64,000 nt of DNA from an uncultured Mitsuokella sp. (GCA_945877355.1 CAMCRT010000004.1:1-64000), one strand, 5' to 3'; numbered from the stretch's first letter, positions 1 through 11,921 are shown. Made by a program: numbers and translations. The notes: generated from the sequence alone by a model not told the origin.

Positions 1-251
1 TCGTCGAGCTTCTCGACGCCGAGGGCCATGGCCATGCGCTCGTAGCTGCCGAAGGCGTTCATAAGGACAGGCATCTTGGAGCCCTTGACGTTTTCAAAGA
101 GCAGGGCCACGTTCTTCTCGCCCTTGCGCTTTGAGATGCGGTCGGTGATTTCCGTGATTTCAAGGTGCGGGTCCACCTCCTGCCGGATGCGGCGCAGGAG
201 TCCCTTTTTCTCCAGGTCTGCGATGAATTCGCGTAAATCCTTGTATGCCAT
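1..251 (-). CDS. UbiD family decarboxylase, N-terminal part (runs off the window edge)
   Basis: Manual reverse translation: [83 protein letters not shown]; typical UbiD/menaquinone decarboxylase N-terminus. Not in the ORF track because it is open at the edge. Confidence 0.9.
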   Translation of the reverse strand, partial: MAYKDLREFIADLEKKGLLRRIRQEVDPHLEITEITDRISKRKGEKNVALLFENVKGSKMPVLMNAFGSYERMAMALGVEKLD

Positions 252-258
252 ACATGCC

Positions 259-1029
259 TCACTTTTTCATTACAAATCGTACAATGCCGTAGCCCACCTC
301 GTAAAGGACGATCATGGGCAGGGCGATCATGGACTGGGTGAATATATCCGGCGTCGGCGTGATGATCGCGCCGAGGACGAAGGACAGGAATATGACGATG
401 CGCTGGTACTTGCCCAAGAATTTGCTATTGAGAATGCCGAGCTTCGCAAGGATCGTGATGATGAGCGGCAGCTCGAAGACGAAGCCGAAGGGCAGCACGA
501 AGGACAGCGTAAAGTCAAAGTACCGGTCGACGGAGAAAAGCGCCTCCAGCTCCGCATTGCCAAAGCCCATGAAGAACCGGATGCCGGCGGGCAGCACGAG
601 GAAGAAGGCGAAGGCGATGCCGCAGAAGAACAGGATGACCGATACGGGCACCACGATGCCAAGGGTCATGCGCTCCCGGCGGGTCAGCGCCGGCAGGAAG
701 AACCGCCAGACCTGGTAAAAGACGACGGGCAGGGCCATGAGGAAGCCCGCCACCACCGCCACCTTGATATACGTAAAAAACGCTTCCGACGGCTGCATGT
801 AGTATAGCTTGCCCGCAGGAAGCGTCAGGTAGTGCATGATGTCGTCGATGAAGTAGTAGCCCACGCCGCTGCCGACGGCCACGGCCACGAGGCTCTTGAT
901 GAGACGGGAACGAAGCTCTGTCAGGTGGGCGATGAGGCTCATGCTGCCATCGTCCACTATTTCTTCCTCGACGGCCTGGCCCTCCGATGGAAGGCTCCTT
1001 GCCTCCTCGTTACTTTGCTCCACGGTCAT
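259..1029 (-). CDS. tatC: Sec-independent protein translocase TatC
   Basis: [18 protein letters not shown]..., multi-TM TatC pattern; adjacent to TatA-like genes. Confidence 0.95.
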   Translation of the reverse strand: MTVEQSNEEARSLPSEGQAVEEEIVDDGSMSLIAHLTELRSRLIKSLVAVAVGSGVGYYFIDDIMHYLTLPAGKLYYMQPSEAFFTYIKVAVVAGFLMALPVVFYQVWRFFLPALTRRERMTLGIVVPVSVILFFCGIAFAFFLVLPAGIRFFMGFGNAELEALFSVDRYFDFTLSFVLPFGFVFELPLIITILAKLGILNSKFLGKYQRIVIFLSFVLGAIITPTPDIFTQSMIALPMIVLYEVGYGIVRFVMKK

Positions 1030-1237
1030 CGTCCTTCGGCCCCTCTAGTTCCTTTGGCTTTTCCGTTACGTCGATTTCAGCCTTTTGCTTCGGCTCTTCC
1101 TGCTCCTTATTGGCCGATTTAAACTCCCGGATGCTCTTGCCGAGGGCACGCCCCACGTCGGGGAGCTTGCCGGGGCCAAATATAATGAGCCCCAAGACGA
1201 GAATGATTAAAAGCTCTGGAACACCAAGACCAAACAT
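1010..1237 (-). CDS. tatA: TatA/E family twin-arginine translocase subunit
   Basis: MFGLGVPELLIILVLGLIIFGPGKLPDVGRALGKSIREFK. Confidence 0.93.
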   Translation of the reverse strand: MFGLGVPELLIILVLGLIIFGPGKLPDVGRALGKSIREFKSANKEQEEPKQKAEIDVTEKPKELEGPKDDDRGAK

Positions 1238-1240
1238 GCT

Positions 1241-1699
1241 TTATCCCTCCTGCTTCTGCTTTTCGATGGCCGCCCGCACGCTCTCCTGGGTGGGCGGCTC
1301 ATAGCCTGCCATGGGGAAAGGGCCTGCCCCTGCCTTGGCAGCAGTCTCCTTGCCCTGCTCTGCGTTTGCCTCCGCGGCCTCCGCAGAGGCGCTCGACTGC
1401 GTCTTCTCCTGTGCCACAGCCTCCTGTGATACGGCCTGCTCCTGAGCACCTTGCTTAGGAGCCTCAATAGGCTCCTTCGCTGCCCTTTGCTCCGCAGATG
1501 CTGTGGATGTGGGCGCTACGGGCCTGGGATTTGTCACGTCCGGCGCATTCATGGCCTGGGTGAGCATATCCGAGGCCTTGCGGAACTCCCGCATCCCCTT
1601 GCCGAGCATGCGCCCCATCTCCGGGAGCTTGCCGGGGCCGAATACGATGAGGCCGATGACGAGGATGAGGATGAGCTCCGGCATACCGATTCCAAACAT
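1241..1699 (-). CDS. second TatA/TatB-like subunit with long Ala/Glu-rich tail
   Basis: [44 protein letters not shown] followed by a low-complexity tail. Confidence 0.88.
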   Translation of the reverse strand: MFGIGMPELILILVIGLIVFGPGKLPEMGRMLGKGMREFRKASDMLTQAMNAPDVTNPRPVAPTSTASAEQRAAKEPIEAPKQGAQEQAVSQEAVAQEKTQSSASAEAAEANAEQGKETAAKAGAGPFPMAGYEPPTQESVRAAIEKQKQEG

Positions 1700-1711
1700 A
1701 GTCTGCCTCCG

Positions 1712-2692
1712 TCAAAACTCGCGGTCGCCGATGAAGTCCGCCACCATCTCGAAGGACTCCCGCACGTCCTTTGGCAGGGACTCGGGGAGCACCTCCTTGG
1801 CGTGGTTGAGAAACTCATCGGCCTTTTCCTTGGCAAAGTCCACAGCGTCCGTCGCCTTCACGATGGCAAGGGCCCGCTCCACGTCCGCGTCCTCCATTTC
1901 GGGATTGACGAGGATCTTTCGGAGCGTCTCCGCCTCGTTGCTCATCTCCAGGGCCCGGAGCACCGGCAGGGTCACGATGCCCTGGCGTATATCGTTGCCG
2001 GCGGGCTTTCCGATCTTCTCTGCCGTCTGCTCGATGTCGAGGAGGTCGTCCGTGATCTGGAAGGCCATGCCGATGGAGTGACCGTAGTCCGCCATCTGGG
2101 CCGCCTCGTCCTGGTCCATGCCGCCGACGATGCCGCCGAGCTCGCAGCAGATCTCGAGAAAGTCCGCCGTCTTCTTCTGGATGCGGTCGTAATACTCCTC
2201 AATCGTGCGGGCCCCGGAGAAGGCCGCCTGGTCCTGGATGATCTCGCCGACGCTCAGATTGCACACGAGCTCCGCCAGGCGCTTCGATACATAGTCCCCG
2301 TAGCCCTCCGCCGCGATGATGGAGAAGGCCCGGGCAAAGATATAGTCCCCCGCAAGGATTGCCACCTGGTTGCCCCACTTTGCATTGGCCGTCTCCGACC
2401 CGCGCCGGGTGTCCGCGTCGTCGATGACATCATCGTGGACGAGGGAGGCCATGTGGATGAGCTCCAGTGCCTCGGCGAGCGGCATGATGCGCTCCGGCGC
2501 AAAGGCTGCGCCGCCCCGGGCCGAAAGAAGTGCCAGTGCCGGACGGATGCGCTTGCCGCCTGAGGTCACGAGGTGCTCGCCCACCTCCGTCACCAGCGCA
2601 TCCGGTGCCTCCACAGCGCGCAAAAGCCCCTCCTCCAGCACCTCGAGGTCGCTCTTTATCACATCAAACATGGGGTTTGACAAAATCATCAC
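1712..2692 (-). CDS. polyprenyl synthetase (trans-prenyltransferase)
   Basis: GGKRIRPAL, HMASLVHDDVIDDADTRRG (first DDxxD) and FQITDDLLD (second) motifs. Confidence 0.93.
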   Translation of the reverse strand: MMILSNPMFDVIKSDLEVLEEGLLRAVEAPDALVTEVGEHLVTSGGKRIRPALALLSARGGAAFAPERIMPLAEALELIHMASLVHDDVIDDADTRRGSETANAKWGNQVAILAGDYIFARAFSIIAAEGYGDYVSKRLAELVCNLSVGEIIQDQAAFSGARTIEEYYDRIQKKTADFLEICCELGGIVGGMDQDEAAQMADYGHSIGMAFQITDDLLDIEQTAEKIGKPAGNDIRQGIVTLPVLRALEMSNEAETLRKILVNPEMEDADVERALAIVKATDAVDFAKEKADEFLNHAKEVLPESLPKDVRESFEMVADFIGDREF

Positions 2693-2736
2693 CTACATCA
2701 ATCTATTGCGGGTATTTTATGCATACGTATTTATTT

Positions 2737-2765
2737 ATTCTACTACATATTCCATCTTTTGTCAT
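2737..2765 (-). promoter_or_regulatory. sigma-A-type promoter upstream of the polyprenyl synthase
   Basis: minus strand ATGACA-17 bp-TAGAAT. Confidence 0.55.
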
Positions 2766-2890
2766 GCCTCACAGGCAGAAAACACTGCCGTCATCTTATA
2801 AATTTCTCTTGCTCGAAAAAAGACCCGCCGACCTTGAGGCGACAGCCTTGCTTGAACCGATGGGAATCGTACGCTCCAAGTACCCCGTGC

Positions 2891-2935
2891 AAAAGAAAAA
2901 AGCCCTCACCCCTTGTGTTTCAAAGGGTGAGGGCT
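2891..2935 (-). terminator. Rho-independent terminator at the end of the ribosomal operon
   Basis: AGCCCTCACCC/GGGTGAGGGCT stem followed on the minus strand by TTTTTTC. Confidence 0.9.
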
Positions 2936-2944
2936 CAATGTCTC

Positions 2945-3283
2945 TTACACGAGCTCGATGATGACCATCGGAGCTGCGTCGCCGCGGCGGTTGCCGAGCT
3001 TCAGGATGCGCGTGAAGCCACCCTGGCGCTCCTTGTACTTTGCTGCGACTTCGTCAAAAATCTTCCGCACTACGTCTTCTTCAGAAAGCTGCGCGATGAC
3101 CTGACGGCGAGCGTTGAGATCGCCACGCTTTGCCAGCGTGATGATCTTCTCGGCGAACTTGCGGAGCTCCTTCGCCTTTGCTTCCGTCGTCTCGATGCGG
3201 CCATATTTGAAGAAGGAAGTGAGGATGCTCGCAAACAGAGCCTTGCGGGCTGCTGAGTTGCGTCCTAGTTTCCTATAGCTCAT
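2945..3283 (-). CDS. rplQ: 50S ribosomal protein L17
   Basis: [42 protein letters not shown]. Confidence 0.98.
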   Translation of the reverse strand: MSYRKLGRNSAARKALFASILTSFFKYGRIETTEAKAKELRKFAEKIITLAKRGDLNARRQVIAQLSEEDVVRKIFDEVAAKYKERQGGFTRILKLGNRRGDAAPMVIIELV

Positions 3284-3301
3284 GGGTTTCCCTCTTTCCT
3301 G

Positions 3302-4261
3302 TCATTCGTTGTTCTCTTTGAGCGCAAGACCGAGCTCTTCCAGCTTCTTCTTGACTTCCTCAAGGGATTTGCGCCCAAGGTTGCGAACCTTCATCATGTC
3401 CTCTTCCGTCTTGTCCGCCAGGTCAGCGACCGTGTTGATATTGGCGCGCTTGAGGCAGTTGAAGGAACGCACGGAAAGGTCGAGGTCCTCAATCGTCATG
3501 TCGAGAACCTTCTGCGAAGCATCTTCTTCCTCTTCCGGGAAGGTTGCCTCAACCTCTTCCTCCTCCTCTGCGAGCCCGTCCATGTTCTGGAAGAGCTTCA
3601 GGTGCATGACGAGAATGCCTGCCGCCTTGCTGACGGCTTCCTCCGGGCGGAGCGAACCATCCGTCCAGACCTCGAGGATCAGACGGTCATAGTCCGTGAC
3701 ATTGCCGACACGCGTGTCCTGCACGGTGTAGTTGACGCGCTGGACGGGGGAGAAAATCGAATCGATAGGAATGACGCCGATGGTATCCTCCGGCTTCTTG
3801 TTCTTGTCCGCCGGGACATAGCCACGGCCGCGCTCGACGGTCATCTCGATCTTGAGCTTGCCGTCCTCGTTGAGGGTGGCGATGTGAAGATCGGGATTCA
3901 GGACCTCGATATCCGTGTCGCAGATGATGTCTGCTGCCGTAACCTCGCGCTCGCCCTCCGCATCGATGCGAATGATGCGGGGCTCTGTGCCTGCCATCTT
4001 GAGGCAGAGCTGCTTGAGGTTCAGGACGATGTTCGTCACATCGTCACGGACGCCCGGGATCGTGGAGAACTCATGAAGCACGCCATCGATTCGTATGGAG
4101 GTAATCGCAGCACCTTCCAGCGAGGAGAGAAGCATGCGGCGGAGGCTGTTGCCGAAAGTCGTGCCGTAGCCCCGTTCCAGAGGCTCGCAGACGAATTTGC
4201 CGTAGCGGTTATCCTCGCTGATTTCCGCAATTTCAATTTTCGGTTTCTCGATGTCTATCAT
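3302..4261 (-). CDS. rpoA: DNA-directed RNA polymerase subunit alpha
   Basis: [43 protein letters not shown] and alpha-CTD. Confidence 0.98.
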   Translation of the reverse strand: MIDIEKPKIEIAEISEDNRYGKFVCEPLERGYGTTFGNSLRRMLLSSLEGAAITSIRIDGVLHEFSTIPGVRDDVTNIVLNLKQLCLKMAGTEPRIIRIDAEGEREVTAADIICDTDIEVLNPDLHIATLNEDGKLKIEMTVERGRGYVPADKNKKPEDTIGVIPIDSIFSPVQRVNYTVQDTRVGNVTDYDRLILEVWTDGSLRPEEAVSKAAGILVMHLKLFQNMDGLAEEEEEVEATFPEEEEDASQKVLDMTIEDLDLSVRSFNCLKRANINTVADLADKTEEDMMKVRNLGRKSLEEVKKKLEELGLALKENNE

Positions 4262-4310
4262 CTTGACTGGACCTCCTCAATACTACTATGCACAAAGGCA
4301 CAATTCGTCA

Positions 4311-4904
4311 TTATTTGGAGTACAGCTCGACGATAGCCTGCTCATTGACAGGGACATCGATTTCCTCGCGATTGGGGAAACGGGTCACCTTGCCCGTGAG
4401 GTTCGCCTGATCTGCTTCAAGCCAGGCAGGAGCGGAAAGGGAGTTCTTGCTCTCCTTGAGCTCCTTGAAGAACGCATTCGTCGCGCTCTTCTCTGCCACA
4501 GCGATGACATCTCCCTCGGAAACGAGTGCGGAGGGGATATCGACGCGCTTGCCGTTGACCGTGAAGTGGCCGTGACGGACAAGCTGGCGTGCCTGACGGC
4601 GCGTGTTGGCGAGGCCGAGGCGGAAGACGACGTTGTCGAGACGACGCTCGAGAAGGCCCAGGAGGTTTTCACCCGTGACGCCCTGCATCTTCTTTGCTTT
4701 ATCATAGTATCCACGGAACTGCTTTTCCAGCACACCGTAGATGAACTTTGCTTTCTGCTTTTCTTTCAGCTGCGTGCCGTATTCGGAAACCTTGCGGTTC
4801 GTGCGGCGAAGCTGCCTTTTCGACTCCTTGCTGCGACCGATGACCGCCGGCTCCAGGCCGAGCGCACGGCAGCGCTTGAGTGCGGGGACTCTATCAATTG
4901 CCAT
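4311..4904 (-). CDS. rpsD: 30S ribosomal protein S4
   Basis: S4 fold with [23 protein letters not shown]. Confidence 0.98.
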   Translation of the reverse strand: MAIDRVPALKRCRALGLEPAVIGRSKESKRQLRRTNRKVSEYGTQLKEKQKAKFIYGVLEKQFRGYYDKAKKMQGVTGENLLGLLERRLDNVVFRLGLANTRRQARQLVRHGHFTVNGKRVDIPSALVSEGDVIAVAEKSATNAFFKELKESKNSLSAPAWLEADQANLTGKVTRFPNREEIDVPVNEQAIVELYSK

Positions 4905-4923
4905 CTTTTACATGCACCTCCCA

Positions 4924-5316
4924 TTAAACCCTTCTACGCTTCGGCGGACGGCATCCGTTGTGGGGAATCGGGGTGACGTCTTTGATCATGTTGACCTCGA
5001 GCCCCGTTGCCTGCAGGCTGCGGATAGCGGCCTCGCGACCAGCGCCAGGTCCCTTGACATAGACTTCGACCTGCTTGAGGCCATGCTCCATAGCTGCCTT
5101 TGCAGCCGTCTCTGCTGCCATCTGTGCAGCAAAGGGCGTCGACTTGCGGGATCCGCGGAAGCCGAGTCCGCCGGCGCTGGCCCAGGAAAGTGCATTGCCG
5201 CTCTTATCTGTGAGCGTAACAATCGTGTTGTTGAACGTCGAGCTGATATGCGCGACGCCGTATTCAACGTTCTTACGAACTTTTTTCTTCGTGCGAACTG
5301 CTTTCTTAACTGCCAC
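4924..5316 (-). CDS. rpsK: 30S ribosomal protein S11
   Basis: [44 protein letters not shown]. Confidence 0.98.
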   Translation of the reverse strand: MAVKKAVRTKKKVRKNVEYGVAHISSTFNNTIVTLTDKSGNALSWASAGGLGFRGSRKSTPFAAQMAAETAAKAAMEHGLKQVEVYVKGPGAGREAAIRSLQATGLEVNMIKDVTPIPHNGCRPPKRRRV

Positions 5317-5333
5317 CAGTCAAACCTCCTTCA

Positions 5334-5705
5334 TTAGTCCTTCTTCTTGCCTGCTACGACCTTTTTCGGGCCCTTGCGTGTGCGGGCATTGTTCTTCGTG
5401 TTCTGTCCACGGACAGGAAGGCCAAGACGGTGACGACGTCCACGGTAGCAGCCGATATCAACGAGTCTTTTGATGTTCATCTGGCGTTCACGACGAAGAT
5501 CGCCTTCGACGATGACGTTCTTATCGATGACATCACGAAGTTTTACAACTTCGTCCTCCGTGAGGTCTCGCGTACGGGTATCGGGATTGATGCCAGTCTT
5601 AGCCAAAAGATCCTGGCTCGTCTTGAGACCAATGCCGAAAATGTACGTCAAAGCAATTTCAATTCTCTTGTCACGGGGCAAATCTACACCGGCAATACGT
5701 GCCAT
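5334..5705 (-). CDS. rpsM: 30S ribosomal protein S13
   Basis: [43 protein letters not shown]. Confidence 0.98.
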   Translation of the reverse strand: MARIAGVDLPRDKRIEIALTYIFGIGLKTSQDLLAKTGINPDTRTRDLTEDEVVKLRDVIDKNVIVEGDLRRERQMNIKRLVDIGCYRGRRHRLGLPVRGQNTKNNARTRKGPKKVVAGKKKD

Positions 5706-5729
5706 TAAAAAAGCACCTCCATTTCTCTT

Positions 5730-5843
5730 TTAACCTTGTCTCTGCTTGTGTTTCGGGTTTTCACAAATGATCATGACGCGACCCTTGCGCTTGATGACTT
5801 TGCACTTCTCGCAGATGCGCTTTACTGACGGTTTCACCTTCAT
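5730..5843 (-). CDS. rpmJ: 50S ribosomal protein L36 (four-Cys type)
   Basis: Manual translation [37 protein letters not shown]; below the ORF-track length cutoff. Confidence 0.97.
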   Translation of the reverse strand: MKVKPSVKRICEKCKVIKRKGRVMIICENPKHKQRQG

Positions 5844-5951
5844 TCGGATTCCCCCTTTCTCTTTTTTGTCAGTCGTCATTACGCTAGTATATCATGTTTG
5901 GAGCCCTCTGCCTAGAGGGAAACTGAAAAAAGCGACGACGATTGGCGAATT

Positions 5952-6170
5952 TTATTTGAAACGATACGTGATGCGGCCCCTTGTGAGGTCGTAGGGCGTG
6001 AGCTCTATCGTCACCCTGTCCCCCGGAAGGATCCGGATGAAGTTCATGCGGATCTTTCCGGAAACATGGGCGAGAACCACGTGACCGTTTTCCAGCTCCA
6101 CCTGGAACATCGCATTTGGCAGTGCTTCCAGGACTTTGCCTTCTACTTCTATGACATCCTGCTTCGACAT
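5952..6170 (-). CDS. infA: translation initiation factor IF-1
   Basis: [53 protein letters not shown]; the ORF-track start (6284) adds a non-homologous 38 aa. Confidence 0.97.
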   Translation of the reverse strand: MSKQDVIEVEGKVLEALPNAMFQVELENGHVVLAHVSGKIRMNFIRILPGDRVTIELTPYDLTRGRITYRFK

Positions 6171-6285
6171 ATTTGTGGCTCCTTTGCTAGGCCTTATCCA
6201 GATAAGCGGCTGCAAGTGCAGCCTGTGGCGTTGGGCAGAGCACAAGATTTCGATTGGGATGCCCAACAGCAAGTGGTTTTCCATA

Positions 6286-6309
6286 GAAAAAGCGGCCTTT
6301 TAGCCGCTT
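6286..6309 (-). terminator. terminator or attenuator between adk and infA
   Basis: minus strand AAGCGGC-taaaag-GCCGCTTTTTC. Confidence 0.65.
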
Positions 6310-6330
6310 CTTCCTGTATACGATGATTCT

Positions 6331-6984
<654 letters not shown>

Positions 6985-8241
6985 TCATTTCATAAACCCT
7001 TCGTAGTGGCGCATGACCACCATCGCCTCGATCTGCTTCATGGTCTGAAGCGCGACGCCGACGACGATGAGAAGTGCCGTGCCACCGAAGTAGACGCCCT
7101 GGATATGGGTCGCTCCTGCGATGAGATTCGGCAGGACGGCGATGAAGGCCAGGAACACGGAGCCCGCCAGCGTGATGCGGGTGAGCACGTGATCCAGGTA
7201 ATCAGCCGTCGGCTGGCCGGGACGAATGCCCGGGATGAAGCCGCCGTACTTCTTCAGATTGTCCGCCATGTCAGGTATCTTGACGGTGACGGCCGTGTAG
7301 AAATAGGTGAAGAAGATGATGAGGAGGACATAGAGCGTCGTCTGAAGTGGAGTGCCCCATTGCAGGTAGGAGGCGATGAGCTTCACCGTGTCATTCTGGA
7401 CGAACTGCGCGATGGTCGGCGGAAACATCAGAAGTGACGAGGCGAAGATGATGGGTATGACGCCTGCCTGATTGACCTTCAATGGGATATGGCTGGAATG
7501 GCCGCCGAAGGCCCGCTGGCCCACGACGCGCTTCGCATAGGATATCGGGATGCGGCGGAAGCCGGTCTCGATATGGATGACGAAGACGACCATCGCAATG
7601 GCGATGACAGCAAAGAGGAAGACCTGGAAATAGCTGATGGTACCAGCCTGCACATAGTGATAAATCGTGCCAAGATTCTTCGGGAGTGCTGCGACAATGC
7701 CGGCGAAGATGATGAGCGAGATGCCGTTTCCGACGCCCTGCGCTGTGATCTGCTCGCCGATCCACATGAGGAGGATCGTGCCGGCCGTCAGGGTGATTGC
7801 GATAATCAGGATGTTCACCGGATTGGGGTTCAGGATCGCGGACTTTAGTCCGATCGACATGCCGAGAGCCTGCAGGAAGGCGAGGATCACGGTGAGATAG
7901 CGCGTGACCTGCGTCGTCTTCTTATGGCCCTCCGCCCCCTCCTTCGACCACTGCTCCAGGGTCGGGATGACCACGTTCAGGAGCTGGATGATAATCGCCG
8001 CATTGATGTAGGGCGTTATGCTCATGGCGAAGATGGAGAACTTGGAGAACGCGCCGCCCGAGAAGAGATCCAGGAGGCCGAACAGGCTGCCATTGGCAAA
8101 GAGCTGCTCGATGGCTCTCGGATCCACGCCCGGGACGGGGATATGCGTCCCCATGCGGAAAATCGCAAACATGACAAGGGTGAAGATGATCTTCTGTCGA
8201 AGCTCCGGAATCTTGAAGATGTTACCAAGGGCTCCGAGCAC
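6985..8241 (-). CDS. secY: preprotein translocase subunit SecY
   Basis: MGTHIPVPGVDP, QGVGNGISLIIFAGIV. Confidence 0.98.
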   Translation of the reverse strand: MLGALGNIFKIPELRQKIIFTLVMFAIFRMGTHIPVPGVDPRAIEQLFANGSLFGLLDLFSGGAFSKFSIFAMSITPYINAAIIIQLLNVVIPTLEQWSKEGAEGHKKTTQVTRYLTVILAFLQALGMSIGLKSAILNPNPVNILIIAITLTAGTILLMWIGEQITAQGVGNGISLIIFAGIVAALPKNLGTIYHYVQAGTISYFQVFLFAVIAIAMVVFVIHIETGFRRIPISYAKRVVGQRAFGGHSSHIPLKVNQAGVIPIIFASSLLMFPPTIAQFVQNDTVKLIASYLQWGTPLQTTLYVLLIIFFTYFYTAVTVKIPDMADNLKKYGGFIPGIRPGQPTADYLDHVLTRITLAGSVFLAFIAVLPNLIAGATHIQGVYFGGTALLIVVGVALQTMKQIEAMVVMRHYEGFMK

Positions 8242-8242
8242 C

Positions 8243-8683
8243 TCAGATCACCTCGACTTTTCCACCTGCTGCCGTAATCTTTTCTTCTGCGGACTTCGTG
8301 AAGCCGTTGGCGCGGACCGTGAGCTTCTTCTTGAGCTCGCCGTTTCCGAGGATACGGATGCCGTCGCAGACGTTCTTCAGGACGCCGGCCTCCACGAGGA
8401 GCACCGGATCAACCGTGGCGCCATCCTCAAAACGATTGAGGGTCTCCACGTTGACCTCGGCGTATTCCTTCGCCCAGACGTTCTTGAAGCCGCGCTTCGG
8501 GAGACGGCGGTAGAGCGGCATCTGGCCGCCCTCAAAGCCCGTGCGGACGCCGCCGCCGGAGCGGGAGTTCTGGCCCTTCATGCCGCGGCCGCTCGTCTTG
8601 CCGTTGCCGGAGCCGAGACCGCGGCCGACGCGATTGCGCACCTTGCGGGAGCCTTCGGCGGGAGTAAGTTCATGTAGTTTCAT
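8243..8683 (-). CDS. rplO: 50S ribosomal protein L15
   Basis: [27 protein letters not shown]. Confidence 0.98.
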   Translation of the reverse strand: MKLHELTPAEGSRKVRNRVGRGLGSGNGKTSGRGMKGQNSRSGGGVRTGFEGGQMPLYRRLPKRGFKNVWAKEYAEVNVETLNRFEDGATVDPVLLVEAGVLKNVCDGIRILGNGELKKKLTVRANGFTKSAEEKITAAGGKVEVI

Positions 8684-8697
8684 CGCTTTCGCCTCCC

Positions 8698-8883
8698 TCA
8701 GTCTGCAATTTCTTCCACGTGAATCAGATGCTCGACCTTGTGGAGCTGGCCGCGAAGAGACGGCGAGTCCACAAACTCCTTGACGGAGTTGATCTTGCGA
8801 AGGCCCAGGGCGCGCACCGTGCGGCGCTGGGTCTCAGGACGCCCGATCAGGCTCCTCTTGAGCGTTACTTTCAGTTTTGCCAT
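8698..8883 (-). CDS. rpmD: 50S ribosomal protein L30
   Basis: [33 protein letters not shown]. Confidence 0.97.
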   Translation of the reverse strand: MAKLKVTLKRSLIGRPETQRRTVRALGLRKINSVKEFVDSPSLRGQLHKVEHLIHVEEIAD

Positions 8884-8896
8884 GATCTAAGCCTCC

Positions 8897-9403
8897 TCAA
8901 CCCAGGATTTCCTGAACCGTCTTGCCACGAAGCTCAGCGACCGTCTCAGCACGCTTCAGGCTCTTGAGGCCTTCCATCGTGGCGCGGACCATGTTGTTCG
9001 GGTTCGCGCTGCCCAGGGACTTCGTGAGGATGTCCTTGATGCCTGCGAGCTCGAGGATGGCACGAGCCGGGCCGCCGGCGATGACGCCGGTACCTTTTGC
9101 AGCCGGCTTCAGCATGACGCGGCCAGCGCCGAAGATGCCGATCATCTCGTGGGGAATCGTGCGGCCGTCAAAGAGAGCGATCTCGACGAGATTCTTCTTT
9201 GCGTCCTCGACACCCTTGCGGATTGCCTCGGGGACCTCTGCCGCCTTGCCAAGACCGACACCGACCTTGCCCTTCTTGTTGCCGACGACTACGAGCGCCG
9301 AAAAAGAGAAGCGGCGGCCGCCCTTGACGACCTTTGCAACGCGGTTGATGTAAACAACCTTCTCCTCGAACTCGGGAGTTTCGTTGTCAAAATTTCTAGC
9401 CAT
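8897..9403 (-). CDS. rpsE: 30S ribosomal protein S5
   Basis: [30 protein letters not shown]. Confidence 0.98.
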   Translation of the reverse strand: MARNFDNETPEFEEKVVYINRVAKVVKGGRRFSFSALVVVGNKKGKVGVGLGKAAEVPEAIRKGVEDAKKNLVEIALFDGRTIPHEMIGIFGAGRVMLKPAAKGTGVIAGGPARAILELAGIKDILTKSLGSANPNNMVRATMEGLKSLKRAETVAELRGKTVQEILG

Positions 9404-9424
9404 TCATTTACCTCCTTTTGGCAC

Positions 9425-9784
9425 TTAGAACTTGAGCCCAGCTTCGCGGGCTGCTTCTGCGAGGGCTGCGACACGGCCATGGTAGACATAGCCGCCGCGA
9501 TCGAAAACGACTTCCTTGATGCCCTTTTCGATGGCGCGCTTTGCGATCTCTGCACCGATGGCCTTTGCAGCCTCGATGTTGCCGCCGTACTGCTCGAAGC
9601 CCTTGTCCTTCGTGGAGGCAGAGACGAGCGTCACGCCCTGCTCATCGTCGATGACCTGGACGTAGATGTTCTTGAGGCTGCGGTACACGCTCAGGCGTGG
9701 ACGCGCTGCCGTGCCGGAGATATGGTTGCGGACACGCAGATGGCGTTTCTGGCGTGCCTTGTTCTTATCTGCTTTCAAAAGCAC
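9425..9784 (-). CDS. rplR: 50S ribosomal protein L18
   Basis: [36 protein letters not shown]. Confidence 0.97.
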   Translation of the reverse strand: MLLKADKNKARQKRHLRVRNHISGTAARPRLSVYRSLKNIYVQVIDDEQGVTLVSASTKDKGFEQYGGNIEAAKAIGAEIAKRAIEKGIKEVVFDRGGYVYHGRVAALAEAAREAGLKF

Positions 9785-9810
9785 AGTGTTTCACTCCTTT
9801 CCCTGTCGTC

Positions 9811-10362
9811 TTACTTCTTGCCCTTCGCGCCGGACTTGCCTTCCTTGCGACGGATATGCTCGCCAGCGTATTTGATGCCCTTGCCCTTATAAGGCTCCGG
9901 CTCACGGAAGGAACGAATCTCCGCTGCGATCTGGCCGACGACCTCTTTGTCGATGCCCTTGACCGTAATCGCATTGGCAGACGGTACGTCGAACTCGATG
10001 CCCGCAGGCGGCTCGACGACGACAGGATGGGAGAAGCCCAGGGAGAGGTTGAGGTTCTTGCCCTGCTTCTGGGCACGATAGCCAACACCATTTATCTCGA
10101 GGTTCTTCGTGAAGCCCTCCGTGACGCCCACCACCATGTTGTGGATGAGGGAGCGGGAAAGGCCATGAAGCGCCCGATGGGGCTTATCGTCGGACGGGCG
10201 GGTGACCGTAAGGACAGCGCCGTCGACGGTTACTTTCATTTCCGGATGGATGTGGCGCGAAAGCTCACCTTTCGGGCCCTTTACCTTCACCAGGTTATCC
10301 TCGCCGACCGTGACCGTGACGCCGGACGGGATATCAACCGGTGCATTACCAATTCTTGACAT
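9811..10362 (-). CDS. rplF: 50S ribosomal protein L6
   Basis: [42 protein letters not shown]. Confidence 0.98.
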   Translation of the reverse strand: MSRIGNAPVDIPSGVTVTVGEDNLVKVKGPKGELSRHIHPEMKVTVDGAVLTVTRPSDDKPHRALHGLSRSLIHNMVVGVTEGFTKNLEINGVGYRAQKQGKNLNLSLGFSHPVVVEPPAGIEFDVPSANAITVKGIDKEVVGQIAAEIRSFREPEPYKGKGIKYAGEHIRRKEGKSGAKGKK

Positions 10363-10385
10363 CTGTACACCTCCTGACTACAAGC

Positions 10386-10784
10386 TTACCAGACATAGGC
10401 GACAACTTCGCCGCCAAGGCCTGCCTTGCGCGCATTCTTGTCGCTCATGATGCCCTTGGACGTCGAGATGATCGCGATGCCAAGACCGCCGAGGACGCGC
10501 GGGAGCTCGTCATGCTTCGCATACTGGCGAAGGCCGGGCTTAGATACGCGCTTGATCCCCGTGATGACCTTCTCACGGGCCGGGCCGTACTTCAGGGAGA
10601 TCTGGATCATGCCCTGCTTGCCGTCCTCTGTAAACGTGTAGTCCTTGATGAAGCCCTCTTCCTTCAAGACATCAGCGATAGCACGCTTGAGCTTGGAGGC
10701 GGGAACGTCCACCGTCTCGTGGTATACGGAGTTTGCATTGCGCAAACGCGTCAGCATATCTGCAATAGGATCAGTCATTGCCAT
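10386..10784 (-). CDS. rpsH: 30S ribosomal protein S8
   Basis: [45 protein letters not shown]. Confidence 0.98.
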   Translation of the reverse strand: MAMTDPIADMLTRLRNANSVYHETVDVPASKLKRAIADVLKEEGFIKDYTFTEDGKQGMIQISLKYGPAREKVITGIKRVSKPGLRQYAKHDELPRVLGGLGIAIISTSKGIMSDKNARKAGLGGEVVAYVW

Positions 10785-10815
10785 GGAACCGATATCCTCC
10801 TTTCAAATCGTAAGC

Positions 10816-11001
10816 TTACCAGCTTGCCTTCGTAACGCCAGGGATTGCTCCCTTGTAGCTCTGCTCGCGGAAGCAGATACGGCACATTTCAAACTTGCGC
10901 ATATAGCCGTGCGGGCGGCCGCAAATCTTGCAGCGATTGTACTTGCGTGTGGAGAACTTGGGTTCCTTGCTCCACTTTTCCACCATGGATTTCTTAGCCA
11001 A
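10816..11001 (-). CDS. rpsZ: 30S ribosomal protein S14, type Z (zinc-binding)
   Basis: 61 aa, [20 protein letters not shown]. Confidence 0.97.
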   Translation of the reverse strand: MAKKSMVEKWSKEPKFSTRKYNRCKICGRPHGYMRKFEMCRICFREQSYKGAIPGVTKASW

Positions 11002-11013
11002 GGTATTTCCTCC

Positions 11014-11553
11014 TTATCCCTTGAACGGCATGCCGAGGAGCTTCAGAAGCTCGCGAGCTTCCTCATCCGTCTTGGCCGTCGTCACGATCACAATGTTCAT
11101 GCCGCGGATCTTGTCGATCTTGTCGTACTCGATTTCGGGGAAGATGAGCTGCTCCTTGAGGCCGACAGCGTAGTTGCCGCGTCCGTCAAAGGCCTTGTCC
11201 GAAACGCCGCGGAAGTCGCGGACGCGCGGAAGAGCCACATTCATGAACTTGTCGAGGAACTGGTACATGCGGGTGCCGCGCAGCGTCACCTTGCAGCCGA
11301 TGGGCATGCCCTCACGGAGCTTCCAAGCGGCAAGGGACTTCTTCGCACGGGTCAGCAGGGGCTTCTGGCCGCTGATGATCGTGAGATCGGACACCGCTGC
11401 GTCAAGCGCCTTCGGGTTGCTGACGGCTTCGCCGACGCCCATGTTGATGATGACCTTTTCGAGCTTCGGAAGCTGCATGACATTCTTATAGCCGAACTTC
11501 TCGTTGAGAGCCTTCACGACTTCCGTCTGATACTTTTCCTGTAATCTTTCCAC
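11014..11553 (-). CDS. rplE: 50S ribosomal protein L5 (GTG start)
   Basis: (V/M)[51 protein letters not shown] before GTG at 11553. Confidence 0.96.
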   Translation of the reverse strand: MERLQEKYQTEVVKALNEKFGYKNVMQLPKLEKVIINMGVGEAVSNPKALDAAVSDLTIISGQKPLLTRAKKSLAAWKLREGMPIGCKVTLRGTRMYQFLDKFMNVALPRVRDFRGVSDKAFDGRGNYAVGLKEQLIFPEIEYDKIDKIRGMNIVIVTTAKTDEEARELLKLLGMPFKG

Positions 11554-11570
11554 GTATTTCCCTCCTTCCC

Positions 11571-11903
11571 TTACTTCGTCTGGTCGATGACTTCGCCGCA
11601 CTTCTTGCAGGCGCGGACGCTCTTGCCATTGACATCCTTATGGGCGACGCGGGTCGCCTTCTGGCAGGCGGGGCAGACGAGCATGACCTTGGAGGCATGC
11701 ATGGGCATTTCCTTCGTGAGGATGCCGCCCTGCGGAGCCTTCTGGTTCGGCTTCGTGTGACGCTTCACCTTGTTGATGCCTTCGACGATGACCTTGCCCT
11801 TCTTCGGAAGAGCCGTGATGACCTTGCCCTGCTTGCCCTTGTCCTTGCCGGACAGCACGAGGACGGTGTCACCCTTCTTTACATTGAGTTTTACGAGAGA
11901 CAA
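11571..11903 (-). CDS. rplX: 50S ribosomal protein L24 with Cys4 zinc-ribbon-like C-terminus
   Basis: [26 protein letters not shown]...CKKC. Confidence 0.97.
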   Translation of the reverse strand: MSLVKLNVKKGDTVLVLSGKDKGKQGKVITALPKKGKVIVEGINKVKRHTKPNQKAPQGGILTKEMPMHASKVMLVCPACQKATRVAHKDVNGKSVRACKKCGEVIDQTK

Positions 11904-11921
11904 AATTGCACCTCCTCTGTC

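Noticed and set aside
59-262. 67-aa minus-strand ORF at the left edge
   Set aside because: Alternative frame over the UbiD-like N-terminus; Arg/Ser-rich noise.
6171-6284. N-terminal extension of infA in the ORF track
   Set aside because: Not homologous to IF-1, which begins at [15 protein letters not shown]; it is the 5' untranslated region.
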